Positions 7,291 to 7,591 of a stretch of DNA of 7,591 nt are shown here, piece by piece (within the stretch, counting starts at the first letter, position 1; each line of letters opens with the position of its first letter). Location of the stretch: contig URMH01000068.1 of NCBI GenBank assembly GCA_900549015.1, positions 1 to 7,591 on the forward strand. Reading direction: 5' to 3'. Under the pieces are notes generated by a model. The model did not search any database, was not told the DNA's origin, and saw only the letters and a program-made list of their open reading frames with translations. Source of the DNA: an uncultured Blautia sp. (GTDB lineage Bacteria; Bacillota; Clostridia; Lachnospirales; Lachnospiraceae). The position numbers and the translations under genes were made by a program.

Positions 7291-7362
7291 CAGCCAGTAC
7301 GGGAATCGAACCCGTGTTTCCGCCGTGAGAGGGCGGCGTCTTAACCCCTTGACCAACTGGCC
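7291..7362 (-). tRNA. tRNA-Glu(CTC), copy 1
   Basis: The 72-nt cloverleaf folds fully: acceptor stem of 7 pairs (GGCCAGT with ACTGGCT, the first pair being a G-U wobble), a D arm with a GTC/GAC stem, an anticodon stem CCGCC/GGCGG around the loop CTCTCAC, a 4-nt variable region, and a T arm ACGGG/CCCGT around TTCGATT. The anticodon CTC (complement of 7327-7329) reads GAG, so the tRNA carries glutamate. The discriminator base is G and no CCA is encoded, so CCA must be added by tRNA nucleotidyltransferase. This is the promoter-distal copy, just before the terminator at 7249-7286. Confidence 0.95.
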
Positions 7363-7383
7363 ATATGACATATGTTTTTGTGT

Positions 7384-7412
7384 TTTATAAATATCAGAAA
7401 ACTGATATTGAA
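7384..7412 (-). promoter_or_regulatory. Candidate promoter with internal dyad, upstream of tRNA copy 1
   Basis: On the - strand TTCAAT (7407-7412) and TATAAA (7384-7389) are 17 bp apart, giving a weak -35 and a good -10. Transcription would start about 15 nt before the tRNA 5' end at 7362. A perfect 8-bp inverted repeat, AATATCAG/CTGATATT (7390-7409, AAAA loop), fills the spacer and overlaps the -35, so it could be an operator or, in a read-through transcript, a processing hairpin. The call rests on sequence match only. Confidence 0.4.
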
Positions 7413-7413
7413 G

Positions 7414-7485
7414 CAGCCAGTACGGGAATCGAACCCGTGTTTCCGCCGTGAGAGGGCGGCGTCTTAACCCCTTGACCAACTGGCC
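7414..7485 (-). tRNA. tRNA-Glu(CTC), copy 2
   Basis: This copy is identical base for base to the one at 7291-7362, with the same CTC anticodon, G discriminator and no encoded CCA. It is followed on its 3' side by CTTCAATATCAG, the start of the shared spacer, rather than by the terminator that follows copy 1. Confidence 0.95.
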
Positions 7486-7506
7486 ATATGACATATGTTT
7501 TTGTGT

Positions 7507-7535
7507 TTTATAAATATCAGAAAACTGATATTGAA
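7507..7535 (-). promoter_or_regulatory. Candidate promoter with internal dyad, upstream of tRNA copy 2
   Basis: This is the exact repeat, 123 bp further on, of the candidate promoter at 7384-7412: TTCAAT, 17-bp spacer holding the AATATCAG/CTGATATT dyad, then TATAAA. If real, every copy in the array could be transcribed on its own. Confidence 0.4.
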
Positions 7536-7536
7536 G

Positions 7537-7591
7537 CAGCCAGTACGGGAATCGAACCCGTGTTTCCGCCGTGAGAGGGCGGCGTCTTAAC
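7537..7591 (-). tRNA. tRNA-Glu(CTC), copy 3, cut by window end
   Basis: The 3' 55 nt of a third identical copy are present, from the discriminator G through the T arm and anticodon arm into the D arm. The 5' part lies beyond the window; from the other copies it should end at what would be position 7608. The cut is caused by the window edge, not by a break in the gene. Confidence 0.9.

Larger units (their letters stand above)
7291..7591 (-). repeat. Perfect 123-bp tandem repeat of tRNA-Glu plus spacer
   Basis: Units are 7291-7413, 7414-7536 and 7537 to the window end. Each holds a 72-nt tRNA gene and a 51-bp AT-rich spacer, and I see no difference between units over the full shared length. 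The spacer carries CATATG twice (CATATG-A-CATATG) next to the tRNA 5' end and the AATATCAG/CTGATATT dyad. Identity in the non-genic spacer points to recent duplication or ongoing gene conversion. The array continues past the window, so its size is unknown. Confidence 0.95.

Noticed and set aside
7285..7494. A 69-codon - strand open frame encoding a duplicated SYGQLVKGLRRRPL-type peptide
   Set aside because: It lies across two tRNA-Glu genes and its internal repeat is just the 123-bp DNA repeat (41 codons) translated. Such tRNA-derived open frames are a known annotation artefact.
7291..7591. Regularly spaced repeats resembling a CRISPR array
   Set aside because: The whole 123-bp unit including the spacer is identical, and the conserved part is a tRNA cloverleaf. 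CRISPR spacers would differ.

Overview
The window looks like chromosomal DNA from a Gram-positive anaerobe of the Clostridia, most likely Lachnospiraceae. This is an inference from protein style (a Ppx with a C-terminal HD domain, a long DUF815 ATPase, a fused chorismate mutase/prephenate dehydratase), the strong AGGAGG-like ribosome binding sites, the moderately AT-rich base composition and a tRNA gene without an encoded CCA end. I could not run a database search.

From 1 to 7139 there are five tightly packed + strand genes that look like one transcription unit: the 3' part of folC (folylpolyglutamate/dihydrofolate synthase), pheA (chorismate mutase-prephenate dehydratase with an ACT domain), a DUF815-family AAA+-like ATPase, a Ppx/GppA phosphatase with an HD domain, and ppk1 (polyphosphate kinase). 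The joints are an 8-nt overlap, a 4-nt GTGA overlap, a 6-nt gap and a 25-nt gap, so translational coupling and co-transcription are likely. The first two genes are biosynthetic (folate, phenylalanine). The last two make and presumably break polyphosphate, or act on (p)ppGpp. The uncharacterised ATPase sits between the two groups.

From 7140 to 7290 there is a short convergent intergenic region with two hairpins. One probably ends the + strand operon. The other has a T-rich tail on the - strand and should end the tRNA transcript arriving from the right.

From 7291 to the window edge there is a perfect 123-bp tandem repeat. Each unit carries one - strand tRNA-Glu gene with anticodon CTC plus the same 51-bp spacer. 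Two units are complete and a third is cut by the window end, so the true copy number is unknown. Each spacer contains a candidate promoter with an 8-bp dyad between its -35 and -10 elements.

No mobile element, CRISPR array or defence system is visible. The points most worth a second look are the tandem tRNA-Glu(CTC) array, the DUF815 ATPase linked to polyphosphate genes, and the altered active-site motifs of the Ppx-like protein.
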